A stretch of DNA of 64,000 bases from Olsenella sp. An270 (GTDB taxonomy: Bacteria > Actinomycetota > Coriobacteriia > Coriobacteriales > Atopobiaceae): the NCBI RefSeq assembly GCF_002159735.1, contig NZ_NFJF01000002.1, positions 186,001-250,000 of the forward strand, given 5' to 3'. The translations under genes and the position numbers were made by a program. The notes below the pieces were generated by a model. That model was not told the origin of the DNA, searched no databases, and was given only the letters and a program-made list of their open reading frames with translations. Shown here one piece after another: positions 9,409 through 16,124 of this stretch (the stretch's first letter is position 1; every line of letters starts with the position of its first letter).

Positions 9409-10179
9409 GTGGTAGGGGAGTCGCTCAGGGACGCACGGCTCGCGAAGGGGCCGTCGGGCGCCTCGCGGGCCACCCTCTACAACCAGCTCGCGGACATCCT
9501 GCGCGAGAAGATCTACTCCCACGAGTGGGGCGTCCGCAGCAGGATCCCCTCCGAGCACGAGCTCATGGACCTCTTTGGCGTCGCCCGCGGCACCGTCCGC
9601 CGCGCCCTCAAGATGCTCGTCGACGAGGGGCTCCTCGTCCAACAGCACGGCCGCGGCACCTTCGTCGCCGAGCCCGGCCTGTCGCACCCCGGCGGGACGC
9701 GCCCGTTCTCGTTCGCCGCGTCGCTCGCCGAGCGCGGCCAGCCCTTCGTCACGCGCGTGGTCGAGAAGGTCCTCGTCCCGGCTCCCGCGAGCGTCGCCTA
9801 CGAGCTGGAGGTCGAGCCGGGCAGCACGGTCATGTACCTGCGCCGCGTGCGCAGCGTCGGGGGCGTCCCCGTGGTGTGCCAGGAGAGCTGGTCGCCCGTG
9901 GCGGAGTGCCCGGGCATCTTCGAGGCGGACTTCACCCGCGAGTCGATGTTCGACGTGGTCCAGCGCTGCTCGGGCAAGAGAATCAAGTACGCCCACGTGC
10001 GCTACTCCGCGCGCGTCGCCGGCAACGAGCACTCCGAGCTCCTCGACTGCGACGAGCAGGCCCCGCTGCTTGTCCTCGAGCAGGTGATCCGCCTGGAGAG
10101 CGGCACGCCCATCGAGTGGAGCAGCACGTGGCTGAGCCCCGGCCAGTCCGTTGAGGGCGACGTCGTCCAGCCCGACTAG
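9409..10179 (+). CDS. GntR/HutC-family transcriptional regulator (UTRA domain)
   Basis: 256 residues from a GTG that follows AGGAAGG by 8 nt. The N-terminal winged helix (about residues 20-85) has the GntR pattern YNQLADILREKI, then IPSEHELMDLFGVARGTVRRAL. Residues ~95-250 form a UTRA ligand-binding domain, placing it in the HutC subfamily, whose members usually sense a phosphorylated sugar. It sits upstream of, and on the same strand as, the galactitol-type PTS operon. ACTTGTAC-type sites occur in both promoters. It is therefore the likely local regulator; the effector is unknown. Confidence 0.85.
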   Translation: MVGESLRDARLAKGPSGASRATLYNQLADILREKIYSHEWGVRSRIPSEHELMDLFGVARGTVRRALKMLVDEGLLVQQHGRGTFVAEPGLSHPGGTRPFSFAASLAERGQPFVTRVVEKVLVPAPASVAYELEVEPGSTVMYLRRVRSVGGVPVVCQESWSPVAECPGIFEADFTRESMFDVVQRCSGKRIKYAHVRYSARVAGNEHSELLDCDEQAPLLVLEQVIRLESGTPIEWSSTWLSPGQSVEGDVVQPD

Positions 10180-10300
10180 TGCGTCCTTCTCGCCCGCTCC
10201 TCCCGCCTGCGCAGGGACAATCCACTCACCTAGAAAGCGGTCCCGCCTGCGGAATACACGTGCCCTTCAAATTTACTACAGGTACCACAAACGCTATACC

Positions 10301-10332
10301 AGTACTTGTATACGGGCACTTGTACAAGTGCC
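10301..10332. promoter_or_regulatory. GntR operators before the PTS operon
   Basis: A perfect 18-bp palindrome, GGCACTTGTACAAGTGCC (10315-10332), covers the -35 box. A weaker copy, GTACTTGTATAC (10301-10312), lies immediately upstream. The TTGTAC core is shared with the gntR promoter. HutC-type regulators bind such AT-cored dyads, so binding by the upstream gene product is a strong inference but untested. Confidence 0.6.
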
Positions 10333-10348
10333 ACAAGAACGTCATAAT
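10320..10348 (+). promoter_or_regulatory. Promoter of the galactitol-type PTS operon
   Basis: -35 TTGTAC (10320-10325), 17-bp spacer, -10 CATAAT (10343-10348). Transcription would start about 45 nt before the first gene. The operator palindrome overlaps the -35 element, which favours repression. Confidence 0.6.
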
Positions 10349-10398
10349 ACGTGGCGTTCGCACACAGGTGCGGCCAGTGAGAGACCTCGGGAGGAAGC

Positions 10399-11103
10399 AT
10401 GGAAAAAGTCCAGCTCAGAACACCTTTCTTTGTGGTTAACCCCAAGTCCTACCTCTACGGTGAGGAGATCCTCAAGCTTGCCAAGCACACCGATCAGCTT
10501 GCTGAGAAGTACGACTTCGACGTTCTGTTCACCGCCCAGCTGATCGACCTCCCGCGCATCATCGCCGAGTGCCCGCACCTCATCCCGTGCGCGCAGAACA
10601 TGGAGAGCCTCAAGCCCGGTCGCGGCATGGGCCACATCCTGCCCGAGGCGCTCGCCGCCGCGGGCGTCAAGGCGACGTTTCTGAACCACGCCGAGAACCC
10701 CGCCACGGCCCACGAGCTGGCCGCCACGATCGCGCGCGCCAACGAGCTCGGCATCCTCACGGTCGTCTGCGCCGACTCCGTGGAGGAGGGCGAGTGGATC
10801 GCCGGCCTCAAGCCCGACGTGATGGTCTGCGAGCTCACGAGCCTCATCGGCACCGGCCAGGTGGCCGGCGAGGACTACATGCGCGGCTCCACCGAGGCCG
10901 TCAAGCGCGTCTCGCCCTCGACGAAGGTCCTCCAGGCCGCCGGCATCTCCACCGGCCAGAACGTCTACGACGCCATCAAGTACGGCGCCGACGGCACGGG
11001 CGGCACGTCCGGCATCGTTGCCGCGGCCGACCCATTCGCGACCCTCGACGAGATGTTCGAGGCGCTCGACCGCGCCCGTACCGACTTCTGCAAGGAGGCG
11101 TAA
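10399..11103 (+). CDS. Triosephosphate-isomerase-like sugar phosphate isomerase
   Basis: 234 residues, short like archaeal-type TIMs (bacterial TpiA is ~250). Catalytic positions are conserved: Lys in NPKSYL (near residue 16), His in LNHAENP, Glu in CELTSLIGTG, and a phosphate-binding Gly-rich end GADGTGGTSG. It diverges from housekeeping TpiA, and its place as first gene of a PTS operon suggests a dedicated isomerase. It could convert dihydroxyacetone phosphate released by the operon's aldolase, or act on a tetrulose phosphate as EryH/LerI-type homologues do. The specific substrate is not determined. Confidence 0.75.
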   Translation: MEKVQLRTPFFVVNPKSYLYGEEILKLAKHTDQLAEKYDFDVLFTAQLIDLPRIIAECPHLIPCAQNMESLKPGRGMGHILPEALAAAGVKATFLNHAENPATAHELAATIARANELGILTVVCADSVEEGEWIAGLKPDVMVCELTSLIGTGQVAGEDYMRGSTEAVKRVSPSTKVLQAAGISTGQNVYDAIKYGADGTGGTSGIVAAADPFATLDEMFEALDRARTDFCKEA

Positions 11104-11108
11104 GAGAC

Positions 11109-11630
11109 ATGGCCGTGTACAAGAAGAAGATCGAGCTCCAGACGCTCGCCGGCAAGCCCACCTACGTGGACATCACCGAGGGCGTGCGCGAGGCCGTGGA
11201 GGAGTCCGGCGTCAAGGAGGGCATCGCCGTGGTGATCTCGTGCCACACGACCTGCGCGGTGTTCTCCGAGGAGTACGACCACGACCACACGCCCGCCGGG
11301 GACACCTTCCTGCAGGCCGACCTCTCGGACGGCCTCGAGCGGATCTTCCCCGAGCAGCACGACTGGAGCACGTACCGCTATCCGGGCATCCAGCACTTCG
11401 AGGAGGTCGAGACCTGGCCCAACCTCGACTCGTGGCTGCCCGGCGGCGACCGCACGATGCTCTGGAACGGCGACGCCCACCTGCGCTCCACGCTCATCGG
11501 CTCCAACCAGACCTTCGAGGTCGAGGACGGCAAGCTGCAGATGAACGGCCTCGCGAGCATCTACTTCGTCGACTTCGACCGCACCCGCGAGCGCACGCGC
11601 AAGGCGAAGGTCGTCGTCATCGGCGAGTAA
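11109..11630 (+). CDS. YjbQ/UPF0047 family protein
   Basis: 173 residues; AAGGAGG inside the end of the isomerase gene sets the ATG at 11109, 5 nt after its stop. It shows the YjbQ fold signatures: SCHTTCAVFSEEYD, then HLRSTLIGS and IYFVDFD near the C-terminus. Family members have been linked to secondary thiamine-phosphate synthase activity and similar proteins recur in sugar PTS operons, but the physiological role is unresolved. The insert HDHTPAGDTF with several His/Asp residues could bind metal. Its position between an isomerase and PTS components suggests a sugar-phosphate role. Confidence 0.75.
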   Translation: MAVYKKKIELQTLAGKPTYVDITEGVREAVEESGVKEGIAVVISCHTTCAVFSEEYDHDHTPAGDTFLQADLSDGLERIFPEQHDWSTYRYPGIQHFEEVETWPNLDSWLPGGDRTMLWNGDAHLRSTLIGSNQTFEVEDGKLQMNGLASIYFVDFDRTRERTRKAKVVVIGE

Positions 11631-11668
11631 GGGCAGGGCTCTCGGCTCCCCGCGCCCGCGGGGACGCC

Positions 11669-11674
11669 TAGAAT
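11669..11674 (+). promoter_or_regulatory. Possible internal promoter -10 box before IIB
   Basis: TAGAAT, recurrent as a -10 in this window, follows the small GC hairpin CCCGCGCCCGCGGG (11648-11661). It could give PTS genes extra transcription. There is no clear -35. Confidence 0.3.
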
Positions 11675-11714
11675 TATGGTGTCGTTCAGCAGTCGCTCGT
11701 GAAAGGAGCACCCC

Positions 11715-11999
11715 ATGAAGAAGATCGTCCTCGCCTGTGGTTCGGGCATCGCCACCTCGACCGCCGTCGCCAACAAGGTCTCCACCTTCCTCGACGAGAA
11801 CGGCATGGCGGGCAAGTACAACATCGTCCAGTGCGCCATCGCCGAGGCTCCCAGCCAGTGCGCCGACGCCGCCCTGCTGATCTCCACCACGGTGGCGCCC
11901 GCGGGCATCGCCTGCCCGTACGTGAGCGGCATCCCGTTCCTCACCGGCATGGGCGCCGCCCAGGCCCAGCAGCAGATTCTGGACATCCTGACCAAGTAG
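11715..11999 (+). CDS. PTS galactitol-type EIIB
   Basis: 94 residues, a normal size for a free-standing EIIB of the galactitol/lactose fold. The phosphocysteine loop is LACGSGIATST, with Cys8 the expected phosphorylation site. AAAGGAG precedes the start. It accepts phosphate from EIIA and passes it to the sugar bound in EIIC. It is separated from the EIIC gene by an 80-nt gap with a strong hairpin. The galactitol-family label refers to sequence type; the actual sugar may be another polyol or a ketose. Confidence 0.85.
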   Translation: MKKIVLACGSGIATSTAVANKVSTFLDENGMAGKYNIVQCAIAEAPSQCADAALLISTTVAPAGIACPYVSGIPFLTGMGAAQAQQQILDILTK

Positions 12000-12008
12000 T
12001 CGTGCAGG

Positions 12009-12044
12009 AGGCGCGCGTCGCGCACGACCGAGCGACGCGCGCCT
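12009..12044 (+). other. Intercistronic hairpin IIB/IIC
   Basis: A 13-bp perfect stem (12009-12021 with 12032-12044) with a 10-nt loop stands alone between the IIB and IIC genes and has no U-run. It is likely an RNA processing or stability element that sets unequal amounts of soluble IIB and membrane IIC. Confidence 0.55.
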
Positions 12045-12079
12045 TGGCAATATCGGAAGAGTAGGAGAGAGAGGGAGAG

Positions 12080-13486
12080 ATGGACGCAATTCTTGCATTC
12101 TTCACCTTCATCCAGGGCCTCGGCGTCAGCGTCATGATGCCGATCCTGCTTACCATCTTCGGCACCATCCTGGGCGCCGGCTTTGGTAAGAGCCTCAAGG
12201 CCGGCCTGACCGTCGGCGTCGGCTTCATCGGCCTCAACCTCGTCATCAACAACGTCCTCGGCACGAGCCTCGCGCCCGCCGTCGAGGCCATGACCGAGCG
12301 CTTCGGCCTCGCGCTGAGCATCATCGACGTGGGCTGGCCCGCGTCCTCGGCCATCGCCATGGGCTCCACCATCGGCCTGTTCATCATCCCGCTGGGCCTC
12401 GTGGTGAACATCCTCATGCTCATCACCAACACCACCCAGACGATCGACGTCGACATCTGGAACTACTGGCACTTCGCCTTCACCGGTTCCATCGTCTCGA
12501 TCATCACTGGCGACATCATGCTCGGCTTCGCCGCGGCCGTCATCAACATGGTCGTGGTCCTGATCCTCGGCGACATCACCGCGCCTCAGGTCGAGAAGTC
12601 GCTCGGCATGCCCGGCGTCTCGCTGCCCCACGGCTTCACCGCCGCGTTCGCTCCGATCGCCATGCTCGTCAACTGGATCATCGACAAGATCCCGGGCGTC
12701 CGTGACATCAACCTCGATGTCGAGTCCATGCAGAAGAAGTTCGGCGTCTTCGGCGAGCCCCTCATGGTCGGTACCGTGATCGGCATCGTCATCGGCTGCG
12801 TCGCCTACTTCGACCCGGCCGACGTCGCCGCCTCCGTGACCACGATCCTCACCCTGGGCGTGTCCCTCGGCGCCGTGCTCGTGCTCATCCCGCGCATGGC
12901 CGCGCTGCTGATGGAGGGCCTGCTCCCCATCTCCGACGCCGCCGCCGCGTTCATGCAGAAGCACTTCGCCAACCGCGGCAAGATCTACATCGGCCTCGAC
13001 TCCGCCGTGGGCGTCGGTCACCCCGTGACCCTGTCGCTCGCCCTGATCCTGATCCCCGTCATGCTGCTGCTCGCCGTCATCCTGCAGCCGCTCGGCAACC
13101 AGGTCATCCCGTTCGGCGATCTGTCCACCGCCACCTACATGCTCGTTCTCATCACCCCGATCGTGAACCAGAACGGCTTCCGCGGCCTCATCGTCGGCAT
13201 CATCGTCCTGTCCGTCGGCCTTCTCATCTCCACCTACATGGCGCCGTTCCAGACCGCCGCTGCCCTGCAGTCCGGCTTTGACGTCGCCTCCTACGCCGGC
13301 AGCTCCGACGCCCTCATCTCGTCTCTGTGCGACGGCGCCAACCCGCTGACGTTCGTCTTCGTGTTCCTGGCCAACATCAACGGCTGGGTCTGCATCGGCG
13401 TCACCGGCGTCCTCGCCGTGGTCTTCGCCGTGTGGAACCGCATGCGCATCCTCAAGGAGGCCAAGGAGCTCCACGAGCAGGCCTAA
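12080..13486 (+). CDS. PTS galactitol-type EIIC permease
   Basis: 468 residues, close to GatC-type EIIC length. It is strongly hydrophobic with about ten or more membrane helices. Family features include the N-terminal stretch VMMPILLTIFGTILGAGFGKSLKAG (only part is needed for recognition), GVSLPHGFTAAFAPIA, and GLDSAVGVGHP in a central loop. It transports and phosphorylates a sugar or polyol using EIIB. AGAGAGGGAGAG precedes the ATG. No fused B domain is present, consistent with the separate IIB gene upstream. Confidence 0.87.
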   Translation: MDAILAFFTFIQGLGVSVMMPILLTIFGTILGAGFGKSLKAGLTVGVGFIGLNLVINNVLGTSLAPAVEAMTERFGLALSIIDVGWPASSAIAMGSTIGLFIIPLGLVVNILMLITNTTQTIDVDIWNYWHFAFTGSIVSIITGDIMLGFAAAVINMVVVLILGDITAPQVEKSLGMPGVSLPHGFTAAFAPIAMLVNWIIDKIPGVRDINLDVESMQKKFGVFGEPLMVGTVIGIVIGCVAYFDPADVAASVTTILTLGVSLGAVLVLIPRMAALLMEGLLPISDAAAAFMQKHFANRGKIYIGLDSAVGVGHPVTLSLALILIPVMLLLAVILQPLGNQVIPFGDLSTATYMLVLITPIVNQNGFRGLIVGIIVLSVGLLISTYMAPFQTAAALQSGFDVASYAGSSDALISSLCDGANPLTFVFVFLANINGWVCIGVTGVLAVVFAVWNRMRILKEAKELHEQA

Positions 13487-13549
13487 GCCTGTCATGACAG
13501 TCGGGACCTGTCGGGGCTCCTGCACCCCCGGCACCTGAAGAAACTGTCC

Positions 13550-13597
13550 GGAGGCCCGCGACCGCACGTCGTTTTCCGGCTGCGGTGGCGGGCCTCC
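13550..13597 (+). other. Intercistronic hairpin after IIC
   Basis: A 17-bp inverted repeat with one mismatch (13550-13566 with 13581-13597) lies in the 147-nt gap between IIC and the next gene. There is no T-run. It probably attenuates or protects the transcript inside the operon. Confidence 0.5.
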
Positions 13598-13633
13598 CCT
13601 CAAAGCACAACGTGACGACCACGAGGGAGGACC

Positions 13634-14197
13634 GTGAGCGAGAGCACCAGGGCCGAGGCGACGGGCGGCGAGCTCGCCGCTACCGGCACGACCTACGTCT
13701 ACGACGACAGACGCTATCTCTTCGACGTCCAGATCACGGGCGTGGTGGGCGCCGTCGCCGTGGTCGCCGGCATCGTGATGGTCGCCGTGAACTTCCTCGC
13801 CTTCGTCGGCGTCATCGCCTTCGTGGTAGGCCTCTACACCGCCTTCAACACCTTCGTCGCCCGCTGCTACCCGCGCACGGTCACGCTGGGCGAGAAGGAC
13901 GTCACGTTCGAGTCGTTCGGCCGGCGCGACACCTACGCGCTCGCCGACATCACGCGCCTGCAGGTGCGCGAGAACGCCCGCGCGCTCGCGGTCTACGTCC
14001 GCATCAACGGCGGCGGCCTCACGCGTGGCCGCTACTTCGTGGGCTGCGGCGACATGTACGACGAGAGCGGGGAGAAGGCCCGCGCCCTCTTCGACTTCTT
14101 CCTGGACACCGAGGCGCGCCTCGACCCCGACAACATCCGCGTGAGGGCCCGTCGCCAGGAGGCGGCCAAGGCAAAGGGCGACGGCAAGCGCCGCTGA
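13634..14197 (+). CDS. Unknown two-helix membrane protein with a PH-like tail
   Basis: 187 residues from a GTG with GGGAGG six nt upstream. A polar N-terminus of ~33 residues is followed by two membrane helices (~34-54 and ~56-76). A soluble segment of beta-strand pattern follows, with VTLGEKDVTFESFGRRDTYA resembling bacterial PH-type (bPH) domains. The C-terminus is Lys/Arg-rich. It lies between the IIC and aldolase genes on the same strand, so it is probably co-transcribed, but nothing in it suggests catalysis. I do not recognise a named family. Confidence 0.6.
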   Translation: MSESTRAEATGGELAATGTTYVYDDRRYLFDVQITGVVGAVAVVAGIVMVAVNFLAFVGVIAFVVGLYTAFNTFVARCYPRTVTLGEKDVTFESFGRRDTYALADITRLQVRENARALAVYVRINGGGLTRGRYFVGCGDMYDESGEKARALFDFFLDTEARLDPDNIRVRARRQEAAKAKGDGKRR

Positions 14198-14257
14198 GCC
14201 GCCCGAACGCAAGCAACGGCCCGCCCGAGGGCGGGCGACGACGAAAGGAGTGTCAGC

Positions 14258-15145
14258 ATGCTCGTCAACCTTCGCGACATCTGCGCCATCGCCGAGCAGA
14301 ACAACATGGCGATCGCCTCGTTCAACGCCCCGAGCTTCGAGGCGTGCCGCGCCACGATCGACGCCGCCGAGGCCACGGGCTACCCCGTGATCCTCTCCCA
14401 CGCCGAGGCGCACGAGCCGTTCATGCCGCTCGACGCCATGGGCCCGGCCATGGTCGCGCTCGCGGAGCGCTCGAGCGCCATGGTCTGCGTGCACCTCGAC
14501 CACTGCGAGCACCTCTCCTACATGCGCCGCGCCCTCGAGATGGGCTTCAACGGCGCCATGTACGACGGCTCGATGGAGCCCTACGAGGTCAACGTCGAGA
14601 ACTCCGCCCGCGCCGCGGCGATGTGCCACGACTTCGACTGCGGCCTGGAGTGCGAGCTCGGCTCCATGGGCTCGCGCGAGGGCGGCGCGTCGGCCGAGGG
14701 CGGCACCGCCGAGGAGGCGGGCGCCATCTACACCGACCCCGACCAGGCGCGCGAGTTCATCGAGGCAACCGCGCTCGACATCCTCGCCTGCTCGTTCGGC
14801 ACGGTGCACGGCCTGTACAAGGGTGAGCCGCACCTCTCCTTCGACGTGCTCACCGCCATCCGCGACCGCGTCAAGGTGCCGCTCGTCATGCACGGCGGCT
14901 CCGGCGTCTCCGACGAGGACTACGTCAAGGCCATCAACGCCGGCATCCGCAAGGTGAACTACTACACCTACGGCGCCAAGTTCGCGGGCGAGGCCGCCAC
15001 GGCCACGGTCGACCGCATCCGCAACTCCGGCTCCGGCCAGCCCGTGTACTGGCACGACCTCACCTGCGCGGCTTACGACCGCCTCGTCGAGGACTTCACC
15101 TCCGTCATCAAGGTCTTCGCCAACGGCGCCGAGCCGCTCGCGTAG
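14258..15145 (+). CDS. Class II (zinc) ketose-phosphate aldolase
   Basis: 295 residues, standard for the FbaA/GatY/KbaY family. Zinc and catalytic residues are present: Asp-His in HLDHCEH, Glu in LECELGSMG, His in GTVHGLYKG and His in MHGGSGVSD. The proton-donor loop Gly-rich segment has extra Ala/Gly (ASAEGGTAEE). It would split a ketose (bis)phosphate into dihydroxyacetone phosphate and an aldehyde. It stands in the PTS operon with a TIM-like isomerase and without a kinase or dehydrogenase, suggesting that the PTS product itself is the aldolase substrate or is only isomerised first. GAAAGGAG precedes the start. Confidence 0.8.
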   Translation: MLVNLRDICAIAEQNNMAIASFNAPSFEACRATIDAAEATGYPVILSHAEAHEPFMPLDAMGPAMVALAERSSAMVCVHLDHCEHLSYMRRALEMGFNGAMYDGSMEPYEVNVENSARAAAMCHDFDCGLECELGSMGSREGGASAEGGTAEEAGAIYTDPDQAREFIEATALDILACSFGTVHGLYKGEPHLSFDVLTAIRDRVKVPLVMHGGSGVSDEDYVKAINAGIRKVNYYTYGAKFAGEAATATVDRIRNSGSGQPVYWHDLTCAAYDRLVEDFTSVIKVFANGAEPLA

Positions 15146-15174
15146 CGCAAGGCCACCAGCAGAAAGGAAAGCAC

Positions 15175-15657
15175 ATGTCCGCCGTCGACACCAGCCTCTT
15201 CACCCCGGAGCTCGTCTTCTTCGACTTCGAGGCCGCAGACCGCGACGAGTTCTTCACCAAGCTCGGCGACGAGCTCAAGGCCCGCGGCTACATCAAGGAC
15301 ACCTGGCACGAGGCCATCACCACGCGCGAGAAGAACTACCCGACCGGACTCGCCTGCGAGGCCGTCCAGGTGGCCATCCCGCACACCGACCCCGAGCACC
15401 TCGAGAAGCCCTATATCGCCGTGATCCGCCCCAAGAACCCCGTGGACTTCGAGCCCATGGGCGGCATCGGCGACACGGTCCACGCCGAGCTCATCATCAA
15501 CCTCGGCCTTCTCGCCCACGCCAACGACCAGGTCGCCGTCCTGCAGGCCCTCATGATGGTCTTCATGGACGACGCCGCCGTGGCCGACGTCATGTCCCAG
15601 ACCACGCCCGAGGGCATGGTCGAGACCATGGTCAAGTACTGCGGCCGCGAGCAGTAG
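15175..15657 (+). CDS. PTS EIIA (fructose/galactitol type)
   Basis: 160 residues. The phosphorylated His is His70 in VAIPHTD, and the flanking GLACEAVQ pattern is that of PTS_EIIA type 2. It is the last gene of the operon (AGAAAGGA before ATG) and supplies phosphate from HPr to the IIB encoded upstream, completing a separate A-B-C permease. A 13-bp hairpin 22 nt after the stop closes the operon. Confidence 0.85.
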   Translation: MSAVDTSLFTPELVFFDFEAADRDEFFTKLGDELKARGYIKDTWHEAITTREKNYPTGLACEAVQVAIPHTDPEHLEKPYIAVIRPKNPVDFEPMGGIGDTVHAELIINLGLLAHANDQVAVLQALMMVFMDDAAVADVMSQTTPEGMVETMVKYCGREQ

Positions 15658-15679
15658 ACCCGACCCCAGACGTCCTCGG

Positions 15680-15713
15680 CGCCCCCGCGAGCACCCCTCC
15701 GCTCGCGGGGGCG
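15680..15713 (+). terminator. Terminator-like hairpin ending the PTS operon
   Basis: A perfect 13-bp GC stem (15680-15692 with 15701-15713) with an 8-nt loop lies 22 nt after the EIIA stop and is followed by TCTCCCT rather than a full T-run. It is the best candidate for the operon's end. Confidence 0.6.
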
Positions 15714-15783
15714 TCTCCCTGCCGTGGGTCCTTCTCGCCCGCCCTTCTCGCCCCTCTTATCGCCCGCCCTTCTCGCCCCTCCC

Positions 15784-15949
15784 GGAGGTTATGCGACATC
15801 CTGGAGGTTATGCGACGTCGCCTTGCCGAGAAGGACGATGGGGCAGCCTGTCTACCTGCAAACATAGTTATTGCAACCGCATACATACCCTCGCGGATGC
15901 CGCATAACCTCGACGATGCCGCATACCCTCGCGGATGTCGCATACCCTC
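15784..15949. repeat. 19-bp repeat clusters upstream of dnaE
   Basis: Two units GGAGGTTATGCGACRTC (15784, 15803; 19 bp apart) face three inverse units GATGYCGCATAMCCTC (15896, 15915, 15934; again 19 bp apart), plus a degenerate one near 15880. Fixed helical spacing suggests protein binding sites. They fill most of the 467-nt gap before dnaE. The rest of the gap holds the PTS terminator, a CCTTCTCGCCC-type array at 15730-15779 and a short AT-rich patch around 15862-15890. Confidence 0.65.
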
Positions 15950-16124
15950 CCCGCGGGGTGGCGTGCGGCCGTTTTGGAGATTTTCCGCTCCTCTCACCTG
16001 CGCAAACGAAACCATCTGCAGCTCGCGGGCCCGCTGCGCGGCGCGTTGTAGTCCGGCCGGTCGGCTATCCTAGAGACGTCAAACTTACGCGAATCTCTCA
16101 CCTGTCTGACGGGAGCTGCGCCCC

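Noticed and set aside
11561-15055. An 1164-codon minus-strand open frame opposite the PTS operon
   Set aside because: It runs across several real plus-strand genes and hairpins, is Asp/His/Gly-rich without motifs, and has no ribosome site at a sensible start.
15784-15949. Chromosomal replication origin
   Set aside because: No dnaA, dnaN or DnaA-box cluster; the repeats do not resemble TTATCCACA, and dnaE is not normally at the origin.
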